A model generated the notes under the pieces. It worked only from the letters and a program-made list of their open reading frames with translations, was not told the origin of the DNA and did no database searches. A program made the position numbers and the translations under genes. Positions 1 to 9,863 of a stretch of DNA of 64,000 nucleotides are shown here, piece by piece. Origin of the DNA: Bolinopsis microptera (Eukaryota; Ctenophora; Tentaculata; Lobata; Bolinopsidae); assembly GCF_026151205.1 (NCBI RefSeq), contig NC_087073.1, forward strand, positions 10,610,411 through 10,674,410, written 5' to 3'. Positions within the stretch are counted from its first letter, which is position 1, and every line of letters starts with the position of its first letter.

Positions 1-120
1 GTTTTCTGCACATTTCCGCATAATTTATTGTTTTCCGCACATTTTGTAATTTTCTGCATATTTCCGCATAATCTAGCATTTTCCGCGTAATTTTGCATAA
101 TTTTGAAATTTTTGCGTTAA
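1..120. repeat. TTCCGCA-rich AT repeat block
   Basis: Degenerate short repeats of the form TTTCCGCAcATTTT and TTTCCGCATAATTT fill this stretch. A second cluster of the same motif, in the same orientation, lies at about 925-1015, on the other side of a hAT-like coding fragment. Subterminal motif clusters of this kind are known from hAT-type elements, so the two blocks may be the ends of a decayed transposon. That link is inference. Confidence 0.5.
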
Positions 121-149
121 GATTTTCGAGTGTAAAAACCAAAATATGT

Positions 150-500
150 TAAAAGTCGGGCCCTTTTAGGACCGTGACTCAGGCCCTTTCGGGACCCTGA
201 CCCAGGCTCTTTCGGGACCGTGACCCAGGCCCTTTTGGAACTCATACCTAGGCCACGTGACCCAGTTACCACTTGACCCAGGCCCTTTCGGGACCCTGAC
301 CCAGGCCCTTTCGGGACCGTGACCCAGGCCCTTTTGGAACTCATGCCTAGGCCATGTGACCCGGTTACCACGTGACCCAGGCCCTTTCGGGACCGTGACC
401 CAGGCCCTTTCGGGACCGTTACCCAGGCCCTTTCGGGACCGTGACCCAGGCCCTTTCGGGACCGTGACCCAGGCCCTTTCGGGACCGTGACCCAGGCCGT
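150..500. repeat. 23-bp minisatellite GACCCAGGCCCTTTCGGGACCGT
   Basis: A 23-bp unit with core AGGCCCTTTCGGGACC is repeated about 13 times with small variants. Two longer variant units carry GGAACTCATGCCTAGGCCATGTGACC. The core CCCTTTCGGG is nearly palindromic. Both strands stay open over parts of it only because of the repeat; I call no gene. Confidence 0.85.
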
Positions 501-600
501 TATGGAACCCTCGTCGTTACCATACTTCGATTATAGTGTATCAGTTATCATTCGTAACTTTACCACATCATCTGATTACTCTATATCACATCACAACGTC

Positions 601-852
601 ATGGACCGTTTCCTAAAGAAACGAACAGCTACAGACAGTGACCCATCATCAAGCTCACCACACAAGAAACAGAAGATACCTGCATCAGCAAAACAAGGGG
701 ATATCTCAGCAGCTTGGCGAGCTCAAGAGTTTGGTTCACATTTTTACGAATCTGGGGGGAAACTGTTCTGTAAGCCCTGCAATACAGCTGTGGACCACGC
801 TCGGAAATTAGTCATCCTCAAAAAAAAGAACTACACCCTCAGTAACACATAA
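601..852 (+). pseudogene. hAT/BED-like transposase N-terminal relic
   Basis: An ATG at 601 opens an 83-residue frame that starts MDRFLKKR, followed by a Ser-rich basic segment (SSSSPHKKQK) and then FYESGGKLFCKPCNTAVDHA. This C-x2-C finger start, with its VDHARK continuation, is typical of the BED-like or CGGBP1-like DNA-binding domain at the N terminus of hAT-derived proteins. The expected following helix with its two histidines is missing: after ILK the frame runs into an A-rich tract and stops. No catalytic hAT domain follows. It is therefore a truncated relic. A domesticated short protein is the alternative and is less likely because the zinc site is incomplete. Confidence 0.5.
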
Positions 853-1115
853 ACAGACCTAAATTTGATAAGAGCGGCGGTTATACGTTTAGAATTTCCA
901 AAGTCCTTGAGAAAATGCAAAAGAAAACCGCACAATTCCCGCACAAATTCCGAAAAAATCGCCGCACATTTGCCGCATAATTGGTAAAAATTTACCGCAC
1001 CTTACCGCACATTTTAATGATGTTGCATTCTGGAAATTATCTGATTTACTATATGCATCTGTTGAAACCTGATCATATAAAACTAAAATAATAGTCAAAT
1101 TATGAGTGATACACG

Positions 1116-1954
1116 CAGTGATCGACCGGGATCCCGGCCCCGGCCCCGGATACGGCCGGGATTTGTGTTTTTTCCCCGGCCCCGGCAAAATAATTTTCAA
1201 AATCCCGGCCCCGGCCAGAGGCCCCCAATCCCGGCCCCGGCCCCGGCTGATTTTGTCAATTTTTGCCGGGATTTCTCGTATTTTCTGCCTCAATTTAAAC
1301 CGATAGATTATCAGAATTTATCTTGATTTTTAGACTAAAATTAAACACAAAATTTTCGGTAACATGAGATCGAGTGAAAAATATAAATACAAGGACTTGA
1401 CATCATTCCAGTTTGATATTCAGAAAATTTCAACTTTGAATTTACAAATAATGTAAAATATTAATGTTGATTAAAAAAGTTCCAGGTTGATTAAAAAGTT
1501 CGAGTAAAGTCATGTGTTCGTGTACCGTTTTCTTTCATATAACTAGTACAAACGTCAAACAATTCAGTTCAGGAGCAAAAAACAGTAGAGAGTGAGGCCG
1601 ACTCAATGCAGATGATGATGATAGTCATCAGATCACAGATGATTACTCGTTTAAAGGAGTAGGAGGATATTTGGCAGTGAAATAACGCCAACTCATAGCA
1701 GTAATGTAAACAGCGTTTGGTGTAATTATACTTAAACATTGTGTAGTGGCCTTATACGTTGACCTTGAAGCTAGCTCACATTGATACGAGTTTCCGGAAA
1801 CTTTCAAAAATTTTCAAAATTAGATTAAAAAAATCCCGGCCCCGGCATATTTTAGCCAATCCCGGCCCCGGCCCCGGCCTTGGCAACATTTCAAAATCCC
1901 GGTTAATCCCGGCCCCGGCTGATTCAACTTGGTCCCGGCCCCGGTCGATCCCTG
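1116..1954. mobile_element. hAT-type MITE with GGCCCC-rich subterminal repeats
   Basis: The element is bounded by GATACACG at 1108-1115 and again at 1955-1962, a perfect 8-bp target-site duplication. Its ends are CAGTGATCGACC and, on the other strand, CAGGGATCGACC: 12-bp inverted repeats with one mismatch. An 8-bp duplication plus a CAG-starting terminal repeat is the hAT signature. The sister copies of this locus, near 4768 and in related form near 7536 and 9776, are uninterrupted and represent the empty site. Inside, CCCGGCCCCGG repeats lie near both ends (about 1125-1255 and 1836-1945). No transposase is encoded, so the element is non-autonomous. Confidence 0.85.
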
Positions 1955-2042
1955 GATACACGTCACTCCTGAATCATGATAATTATTACTGACTTCCAGT
2001 TCCCCTGAATGTATTTATTTAATTGATCAGAACACTTTTCAG

Positions 2043-3413
2043 ATGTCATATTGTCACATAAAAAGCGAAGTGAAGACCGAAGAAGAGGATTTGATAAGCA
2101 AAACTGGAGGTTTCCTGTGTCCAGCATGTGGTGAACAACTTTTGAACGAGAATAATTTCCTTGAACATATCAGGGAACGCCATTATAAACCTGATCTGCA
2201 AGTACAAGATGAGGAACATAGCTTGTTACGTGAATTTACTGGAGGTTCTGTTCATAACAATGGTCATGTTACAGAACAAGATGGTTGTTGTGTTCAAAAT
2301 ATATGTGACTTTAAATCAGAAGTAAAAACTGAGCAGAGTGAATTTAATGAAGAGGCTGGAGGCTTTCTCTGCTCAGTTTGTGGGGAACATTATGCGGAGG
2401 AGGCCAGTTTTATTGAGCATATCAAGGATCACGTTAATACTTCAGGCAAACGAAAAAGACCAAAATGTGATGAATTTCAAAGTGATCGGGATAATAGTAG
2501 CGAAGTAGCTAAACCGGACTATTCTACCATCTATCAGAAGAATCCCAATTCTCAAGAAAGTGAAAACCTGTTGAAATGTCCTGATTGTTCGTATAGCACA
2601 GCTAGTCAATCAAACCTCAGAGTACATATGAAGACTCACTCAGGAGAGAAACCATATAAATGTCCAGATTGTTCGTATGCAACAGCTCAGAAATCACATC
2701 TCAAAGTACATATGGTGACTCACTCGGGTGAGAAACCATATAAATGTCCAGATTGTTCGTATGCAGCAGTTTGGAAATCACATCTCAAAGTACATATGGT
2801 GATTCACTCGGGAGAGAAACCATATAAATGTCTAGATTGTTCGTATGCAGCAGCTTTAAAATCAAACCTCAGAGTACATAATATGAAGACTCACTCCGGA
2901 GAGAAACCATATAAATGTCCAGATTGTTCCTATGCAGCAGCTCAGAAATCAATCCTCAAAGTACATATGATCACTCACTCCGGAGAGAAACCATATAAAT
3001 GTCCAGATTGTTCCTATGCAGCAGCTCTAAAATCAACCCTCAGAGGACATATGAAGACTCACTCCGGAGAAAAACCATATAAATGTCCAGAATGTTCGTA
3101 TGCAGCAGCTCGGAAATCACATCTCAAAGTACATATGGTGACTCACTCCGGAGAGAAACCATATAAATGTCCAGATTGTTCGTATGCAGCAGTTTGGAAA
3201 TCACATCTCAAAGTACATATGGTGATTCACTCGGGAGAGAAACCATATAAATGTCCAGATTGTTCGTATGCAGCAGCTTTAAAATCAAACGTCAGAGTAC
3301 ATATGAAGACTCACTCCGGAGAGAAACCATATAAATGTCCAGATTGTTCCTATGCAGCAGCTCAGAAATCAATCCTCAAAGTACATATGAAGACTCACTC
3401 GGGAGAGAAATAA
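2043..3413 (+). CDS. C2H2 zinc-finger protein, cluster copy 1 (456 aa)
   Basis: A poly-C2H2 protein, probably a nuclear DNA-binding regulator. The N terminus has IKSEVKTEEE and, about 90 residues on, FKSEVKTEQ: four PsiKxE motifs, the SUMO-attachment consensus. Each pair is followed by one divergent finger (CPACGEQLLNE..HIRERH and CSVCGEHYAEE..HIKDH). Ten fingers of the type YKCPDCSYAAAxKSxLxVHMxTHSGEKP follow from about residue 180. Within them the helix positions -1 and 3 vary (Q/H, W/H, L/N, Q/I, L/T, R/H) while 2 is Ser and 6 is mostly Val. The ATG lies directly after a pyrimidine tract ending in CTTTTCAG, a likely 3' splice site, so an upstream 5' exon is expected. The frame ends inside a further linker, and eroded finger sequence follows the stop, so the C terminus may be shortened relative to copy 4. 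Confidence 0.85.
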   Translation: MSYCHIKSEVKTEEEDLISKTGGFLCPACGEQLLNENNFLEHIRERHYKPDLQVQDEEHSLLREFTGGSVHNNGHVTEQDGCCVQNICDFKSEVKTEQSEFNEEAGGFLCSVCGEHYAEEASFIEHIKDHVNTSGKRKRPKCDEFQSDRDNSSEVAKPDYSTIYQKNPNSQESENLLKCPDCSYSTASQSNLRVHMKTHSGEKPYKCPDCSYATAQKSHLKVHMVTHSGEKPYKCPDCSYAAVWKSHLKVHMVIHSGEKPYKCLDCSYAAALKSNLRVHNMKTHSGEKPYKCPDCSYAAAQKSILKVHMITHSGEKPYKCPDCSYAAALKSTLRGHMKTHSGEKPYKCPECSYAAARKSHLKVHMVTHSGEKPYKCPDCSYAAVWKSHLKVHMVIHSGEKPYKCPDCSYAAALKSNVRVHMKTHSGEKPYKCPDCSYAAAQKSILKVHMKTHSGEK

Positions 3414-3859
3414 TTCAACTGTTCAGATTGTTCTTTAAAGCAGCCCAGAATTCAAATCTACTAAAACCGCAGAAAATGCATGCTTACCAGACACGAGATA
3501 ACTCATACCGGCCAAAAACTATTCAAATTTTTGGAATGATCATTATATTATGAAATTGCACCAAAAGTGTATTTTTGAACATTAGAAGACTTGTACCGGC
3601 GAAAAACCGTACAACAACTGTTCCGTGTGTTCATTCTGCTTTCCTTGCTGGAGTAATCTAGTCAGAGAACACATATTCCGGCGAGAAAACTCTGCCCTGA
3701 TGCTGTAACAACACTAACTAACTAGACATATGGGAACTCAATAATAATCAGCAGACTGAGAAGTTGTACTTCTGTTTTAAGTTCTTTGCGATATATTTGT
3801 GTTAATCGTATTATACCTTATCTTGAATGTAAAATCCGGATTGGAGTATCGTTGATGAT

Positions 3860-4160
3860 TGGAGTATCGTTGATGACAGAATACATTACAACAATGCAAC
3901 TTATCAATGATGAGTTGCATTGTTGTAATGTATTCTGTGTAAAATTATCTTTATCCCGGTTACTGCGACAAGTAACAAATGCTCTTATTAGGGAAAGGAG
4001 TTTACTCGACGTTTAAATGTAACTACATCGTATTCATGATCTAAAAACAAGTGTTAAAAATTCAAAACGTTAAACAAAAAATTTTTAAATAAGTTTATGT
4101 ACACAAATTTTGCCTCAGATATATGTTTACACTTATCTTGAATGATTAATAATGAATATC
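3860..4160. repeat. Zinc-finger-linked MITE, unit 1 copy
   Basis: This is one copy of a palindromic element whose arms read TGTGTAAAATTATCTTTATC, CCCGGTTACTG and GGAAAGGAGTTTACTCGAC. Here the left arm and centre are present, and the right arm is cut short after ACACAAATTTTGCCTCAGATA. Confidence 0.65.
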
Positions 4161-4399
4161 AAAATCGACCAGCTTCTATTAGGGATCTTATATAAACTTA
4201 TATTAAATATTGTCATGTCTTTATTTGGTTTATAACTCTCAGTTGTGGGGCATATACTCGGTCTGTTTTTTGTTGAAGATGAAGTTCAATTTAGCAATAC
4301 TGATGAATTTTGCTTTCTGGAAATTATCTTATTTACTATATGAAATATGCATCTGTTGAAACTTGATCTTATAAAACATTGTATAAATCTGAAATAATA

Positions 4400-4550
4400 A
4401 TAAAATTATGAGTGATATACGGCACTCCTGAATCATGATAATTATTACTGACTTCCAGTTCCCCCTGAATGTATTTATTTAATTAACCAGAACACTTTTC
4501 AGATGTCATGTTGTCGCATAAAAAGCGAAGTGAAGACCGAAGAGCTTCTA
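4400..4550 (+). pseudogene. Relic of a fifth zinc-finger start exon
   Basis: The intron end, the CTTTTCAG acceptor, the ATG (4503) and the codons for MSCCRIKSEVKTEE are present. The copy then jumps at AGAGCTTCTATTAGGGATC into the upstream spacer of the next unit. The breakpoint shares an AGCTTCTATT/AGAG microhomology with normal spacer sequence. It is a deletion product of the tandem array, not a gene. Confidence 0.8.
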
Positions 4551-4856
4551 TTAGGGATCTTATATAAACTTATATTAAATATTGTCATGTCTTTATTTGG
4601 TTTATAACCTTCAGTTGTGGGGCATATACCCGTTCTGTTTTTTGTTGAAGATTAAATTCAATTAAGCAATATTGATAAAATTTTGCATTCTGGAAATTAT
4701 CTAATTTACTATATGCATCTGTTGAAACCTGATCATATAAAACTAAAATAATAGTCAAATTTTGAGTGATACACGGCACTCTTGAATCATGATAATTATT
4801 ACTGAGTTCCAGTTCCCCCTGAATGTATTTATTTAATTAACCAGAACACTTTTCAG

Positions 4857-6046
4857 ATGTCATGTTGTCACATAAAAAGCGAAGTGAAGACCGAAGAAGA
4901 GGATTTGAGAAGCAAAACTGAAGGTTTTCTGTGTCCAGCATGTGGTGAACAACTTTTAAACGAGAAGTATTTCATTGAACATATCAGGGAACGCCATTAT
5001 AAACCTGATCTGCAAGTACAAGATGAGGAACACAGTTTGTTACGTGAATTTACTGGAGGTTCTGTTCATAACAATGGTCATGTTACAGAACAAGATGGTT
5101 GTTGTGTTCAAAATAAATGTGACTTTAAATCAGAAGTAAAAACTGAGCAAAGTGAATTCAATGGAGAGGCTGCAGGCTTTCTCTGCTCAGTTTGTGGGAA
5201 CATTATGCTGAGGAGGCCATTTTTATTGAGCATATCAAGGATCACGTTAATACTTCTGGCAAACGAAAAATACCAAGATGTGATGAATTTCAAAGTGATC
5301 GGGATAATAGTAACGAAGTAGCTGAACCGGACTATTCTACCACCTATCAGAAGAATCCCAATTCTCAAGAAATTGAAAAACTGTTGAATTGTCCTGATTG
5401 TTCGTATAGTACAGCTCGTAAATCAAACTTCAAAAGGCATATAGTTATTCACTCCGGAGAGAAACCATATAAATGTCCAGATTGTTCCTTTGCAGCAGCT
5501 TTGAAATCACATCTCAAAGTACATATGGTGACTCATTCGGGTGAGAAACCATATAAATGTCCAGATTGTTCGTATGCAGCAGTTCGGAAATCATATCTCA
5601 AAATACATATGATCACTCACTCCGGAGAGAAACCATATAAATGTCCAGATTGTTCCTATGCAGCAGCTCTGAAATCAACCCTCAGAGCACATATGAAGAC
5701 TCACTCCGGAGAGAAACCATATAAATGTCCAGAATGTTCGTATACAACAGCTCGTAAATCAGACCTCAGAGTACATATGATGACTCACTCCGGAGAGAAA
5801 CCATTTAAATGTCCAGATTGTTCGTATGCAGCAGCTCAGAAATCAACCCTCATAGTACATATGAGGACTCACTCGGGAGAAAAACCATATAAATGTCCGG
5901 ATTGTTCGTATGCAGCAGCTCTGAAATCAAACCTCAAAGTACACATGAGTACTCACTCGGGAGAGAAACCATATAAATGTCCAGATTGTTCGTATGCAGC
6001 AGTTTCGAAATCAAACCTCAAAGTACATATGAAAAGTCACTCCTAA
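4857..6046 (+). pseudogene. C2H2 zinc-finger copy 2, frameshifted
   Basis: The sequence is colinear with copy 1: PsiKxE motifs, two N-terminal fingers, then eight YKCPDCSYAA-type fingers. At about 5195-5197 the codons for CSVCG have three Gs where the sister copies have four, and this one-base loss moves the reading frame in the middle of the second N-terminal finger. The first frame ends at 5321. The finger array stays open in the other frame from 5192 to 6046. The array itself has no further lesions, which suggests a recent mutation, an assembly error, or use of a downstream start giving a protein without the N-terminal motifs. The last finger ends KSHS followed by a stop. Confidence 0.75.
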
Positions 6047-6469
6047 GAGAAATAATTCCACTGATCAGATTGTTCTTTTAAAGCAGCCCAGATTTCAAAT
6101 GTACTATAACCCCAGAAGATGCATGCTAGCCAAACGCAAGAGAACTCATACTGACCAAAAACTATACAATTTTTCGGAATGATCATAATATTATAATAAT
6201 GTACTAAAAGTGCATTTATTTGTACATCAGAAGACTTGTACCGGTGGAAAACCGTACAACTGTTCCGTGTGTTCATTCGGCGAGAAAACTCTTCCCTGAT
6301 GCTGTAACAACACCAACTAACTTGACATATTATGGGAACTCAATAATAATTAGCAGACTGAGAAGTTGTACTTCTGTTTTCAGTTCTTTGCGATATATTT
6401 GTCTTAATCGTATTATACCTTATCTTGAATGTAAAATCTGTATTGGAGTATTGTTTATGAGTCGCATTG

Positions 6470-7270
6470 TTGTAATGTATTCTGTGTAAAATTATCTCTA
6501 TCCCGGTTACTGCGACAAGTAAAAAATGTTCTTATTAGGGAAAGGAGTTTACTCGACGATTCAATGTAACTTCATCGTATTCATGATCTAAAAACAAGTG
6601 TTAACAAGAATTTCGCCGCGGTTAAACCACGCACGATCAATTTTCCCTACCATGTACTTGTACCATTAATTCTTTTGCGTGAAACGTGTGACTGGAAAAA
6701 AGTGCACCATATTTACATACTATGTTGTTTATAAATGAGTGGGATTCGTGCATGGTAAAAATTGACGATTTATTTGACCAATGCAGCGCCGCGCATCAAC
6801 AATAAATGTATCCAGAAAATTGCGGAAAATAACTTTGCGAAGGAGGAATTTCGCTGTAATTAATTAACACATGGCTAGCGTCGCGTGCAGCATAACAGAC
6901 TCTTCCTATACACATAATTATAGGGGAATGGTCTATATTTCAAAGGAGCAGACTTTTGTCATCATCGCAGGTCCATCGGGCCACCTCATATATCCAAACC
7001 CGATTACTTATTCCCTACGATCATTTTGCCTTCGGCAAGAGTAGGGAAAAAAATTCAAAACGTATAGAAATATATCTGAGGCAAAATTTGTGTACATTAA
7101 TTTATTTTCAAAAAAATTTTTTTTACGTTTTGAATTTTTAAAATTTGTTTTTAGATCATGAATACGATGTAGTTACATTGAAACGTCGAGTAAACTCCTT
7201 TCCCTAATAAGAGCATTGTTACTTTTCGTAGTAACCGGGATACAGATAATTTTACACAGAATACACTTAT
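6470..7270. mobile_element. Zinc-finger-linked foldback MITE split by a ~450-bp insertion
   Basis: The left arm is at about 6476-6601 and the right arm, its reverse complement, at about 7049-7264. Between them lies ~450 bp that is absent from the copies at 3.9 and 9.2 kb. The insert holds no recognised coding sequence; it has AATTTCGC motifs and a CCGCGG near its left edge. I did not find clear terminal repeats for it. Confidence 0.6.
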
Positions 7271-7620
7271 CTTGAATGATTAATAATGAATGATAAAATC
7301 GACCAGCTTCTATTAGGGATCTTATATAAACTTATATTAAATATTGTCATGTCTTTATTTGGTTTATAACCTTCAGTTGTGGGGCATATACCCGTTCTGT
7401 TTTTTGTTGAAGATTAAATTCAATTAAGCAATATTGATAAAATTTTGCATTCTGAAAATTGTCTAATTTACTATATATGCATCTGTTGAAACCTAATCAT
7501 ATAAAACTAAAATAATAATAAAATAATGAGTGATATACGGCACTCCTGAATCATTATAATTATTACTGACTTCCAGTTCCCCCTGAATGTATTTATTTAA
7601 TTAACCAGAACACTTTTCAG

Positions 7621-8679
7621 ATGTCATGTTGTCACATAAAAAGCGAAGTGAAGACCGAAGAAGAGGATTTGATAAGCAAAACTGGAGGTTTTCTGTGTCC
7701 AGCATGTGGTGAACAACTTTTAAACGAGAAGTATTTCCTTGAACATATCAGGGAACGCCATTATAAACCTGATCTGCAAGTACAAGATGAGGAACATAGC
7801 TTGTTACGTGAATTTACTGAAGGTTCTGTTCATAACAATGGTCATGTTCCAGAACAAGATGGTTGTTGTGTTCGAAATAAATGTGACTTTAAATCAGAAG
7901 TAAAAACTGAGCAGAGTGAATTTAATGAAGAGGCTGGAGGCTTTCTCTGCTCAGTTTGTGGGGAACATTATGCGGAGGAGGCCAGTTTTATTGAGCATAT
8001 CAAGGATCACGTTAATACTTCAGGCAAACGAAAAAGACCAAGATGTGATGAATTTCAAAGTGATCGGGATAATAGTAGCGAAGTAGCTAATCTGGACTAT
8101 TCTACCATATATCAGAAGAATCCCAATTCTCAAGAAAGTGAAAACCTGTTGAAATGTCCTGATTGTTCGTATACAACAGCTCGTAAATCAAACCTCAGAG
8201 TACATATGAAGACTCACTCCGGAGAGAAACCATATAAATGTCCAGATTGTTCGTATGCAGCAGCTCTGAAATCACATCTCAAAGTACATATGGTGACTCA
8301 CTCGGGTGAGAAACCATATAAATGTCCCAATTGTTCATATGCAGCAGTTTGGAAATCACATCTCGAAGTACATAATATGGTGATTCACTCGGGAGAGAGA
8401 CCATATAAATGTCCAGATTATTCGTATGAAGCAGCTCGGAAATCAGATCTCAAAGTACATTTGAAGATTCGCTCCGGAGAGAAACCATTTATATGTCCAG
8501 ATTGTTCGTATGCAGCAGCTCGGAAATCGACTCTTAGACTTCATATGAAGACTCACTCCGGAGAAAAACTATATAAATGATCAGATTGTTCGTATGCAGC
8601 AGTTCGGAGATCAGAGCTCAAAGTACATGTGATGACTCACTCCGGTGAGAAAGTACATATGAAGACTCACTCGGGATAG
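7621..8679 (+). pseudogene. C2H2 zinc-finger copy 3, nonsense-truncated
   Basis: The open frame 7621-8580 encodes 319 residues: both pairs of PsiKxE motifs, the two N-terminal fingers and five array fingers. The fourth array finger is degenerate, with the second Cys replaced by Tyr and the last His by Arg. The frame stops at TGA (8578-8580) where the sister copies have TGT, the first Cys of the next finger. After the stop, sequence for one more finger and a deleted linker continues to about 8679. A shortened protein could still be made, but lesions in both the coding frame and a zinc ligand point to decay. Confidence 0.7.
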
Positions 8680-9143
8680 AAATAATTCAACTGTTCAGAT
8701 TGTTCTTTTAAAGCAGCCCAGAATTCAAATCTACTAAAACCGCAGAAAATGCATGCTTGCCAGACACGAGAGAACTCATACCGGCCAAAAACTATTCAAA
8801 TTTTTGGAATGATCATTATATTATGAAATTGCACCAAAAGTGTATTTTTTGAACATTAGAAGACTTGTACCGGCAAAAAACTGTACAACTACTGTTCCGT
8901 GTGTTCATTATGCTCTCCTTGCTGGAGTTATCTAGTCAGAGAAACATATTCCGGCGAGAAAACTCTGCCCTGATGCTGTAACAACACTAACTAACTAGAC
9001 ATATGGGAACTCAATAATAATTAGCAGACTGAGAAGTTGTACTTCTGTTTTAAATTCTTTGCGATATGTTTGTCTTAATCGTACTATACCTTATCTTGAA
9101 TGTAAAATCTGGATTGGAGTATTGCTCATGAGTTGCATTGTTG

Positions 9144-9490
9144 TAATGTATTCTGTGTAAAATTATCTTTATCCCGGTTACTGTGACAAGTAAAAAATGC
9201 TCTTATTAGGGAAAGGAGTTTACTCGACGTTTCAATGTAACTACATCGTATTCATGATTTAAAAACAAGTGTTATAAATTCAAAACGTAAAAAACATATA
9301 TCTGAGGCAAAATTTGTGTACATAAATTTATTTTTTAAAAAATGTTTTTTACGTTTTGAATTTTTAACACTTGTTTTTAGATCATGAATACGATGTAGTT
9401 ACATTTAAAAGTCGAGTAAACTCCTTTACCTAATAAGAGCATTTTTACTTGTAGCAGTAACCGGGATAAAGATAATTTTACACAGAATAC
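9144..9490. mobile_element. Zinc-finger-linked foldback MITE, intact copy
   Basis: A ~347-bp inverted repeat. It begins GTATTCTGTGTAAAATTATC and ends with the reverse complement. Arms of ~150 bp match with few differences across CGAGTAAACTCC and AACACTTGTTTTTA. The centre is AT-rich around 9310. It is repeated once per zinc-finger unit, so it was either present before the cluster expanded or helped it expand. Confidence 0.75.
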
Positions 9491-9863
9491 ACTTATCTTG
9501 AATGATTAATAATGAATGATAAAATCGACCAGCTTCTATTAGGGATCTTATATAAACTTATATTAAATATTGTCATGTCTTTATTTGGTTTATAACCTTC
9601 AGTTGTGGGGCATATACTCGGTCTGTTTTTTGTTGAAGATGAAGTTCAATTTAGCAATACTGATAAAATTTCGCTTTCTGGAAATTATCTTATTCACTAT
9701 ATGAAATATGCATCTGTTGACACTTGATCTTATAAAACATTGTATAAATCTGAAATAATAATAAAATAATGAGTGATATACGGCACTCTTGAATCATTAT
9801 AATTATTACTGACTTCCAGTTCCCCCTGAATGTATTTATTTAATTAACCAAAACTCTTTTCAG

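Noticed and set aside
889-1306. Proline/arginine-rich frames on both strands
   Set aside because: Caused by CCCCGG repeats of the hAT-type MITE.
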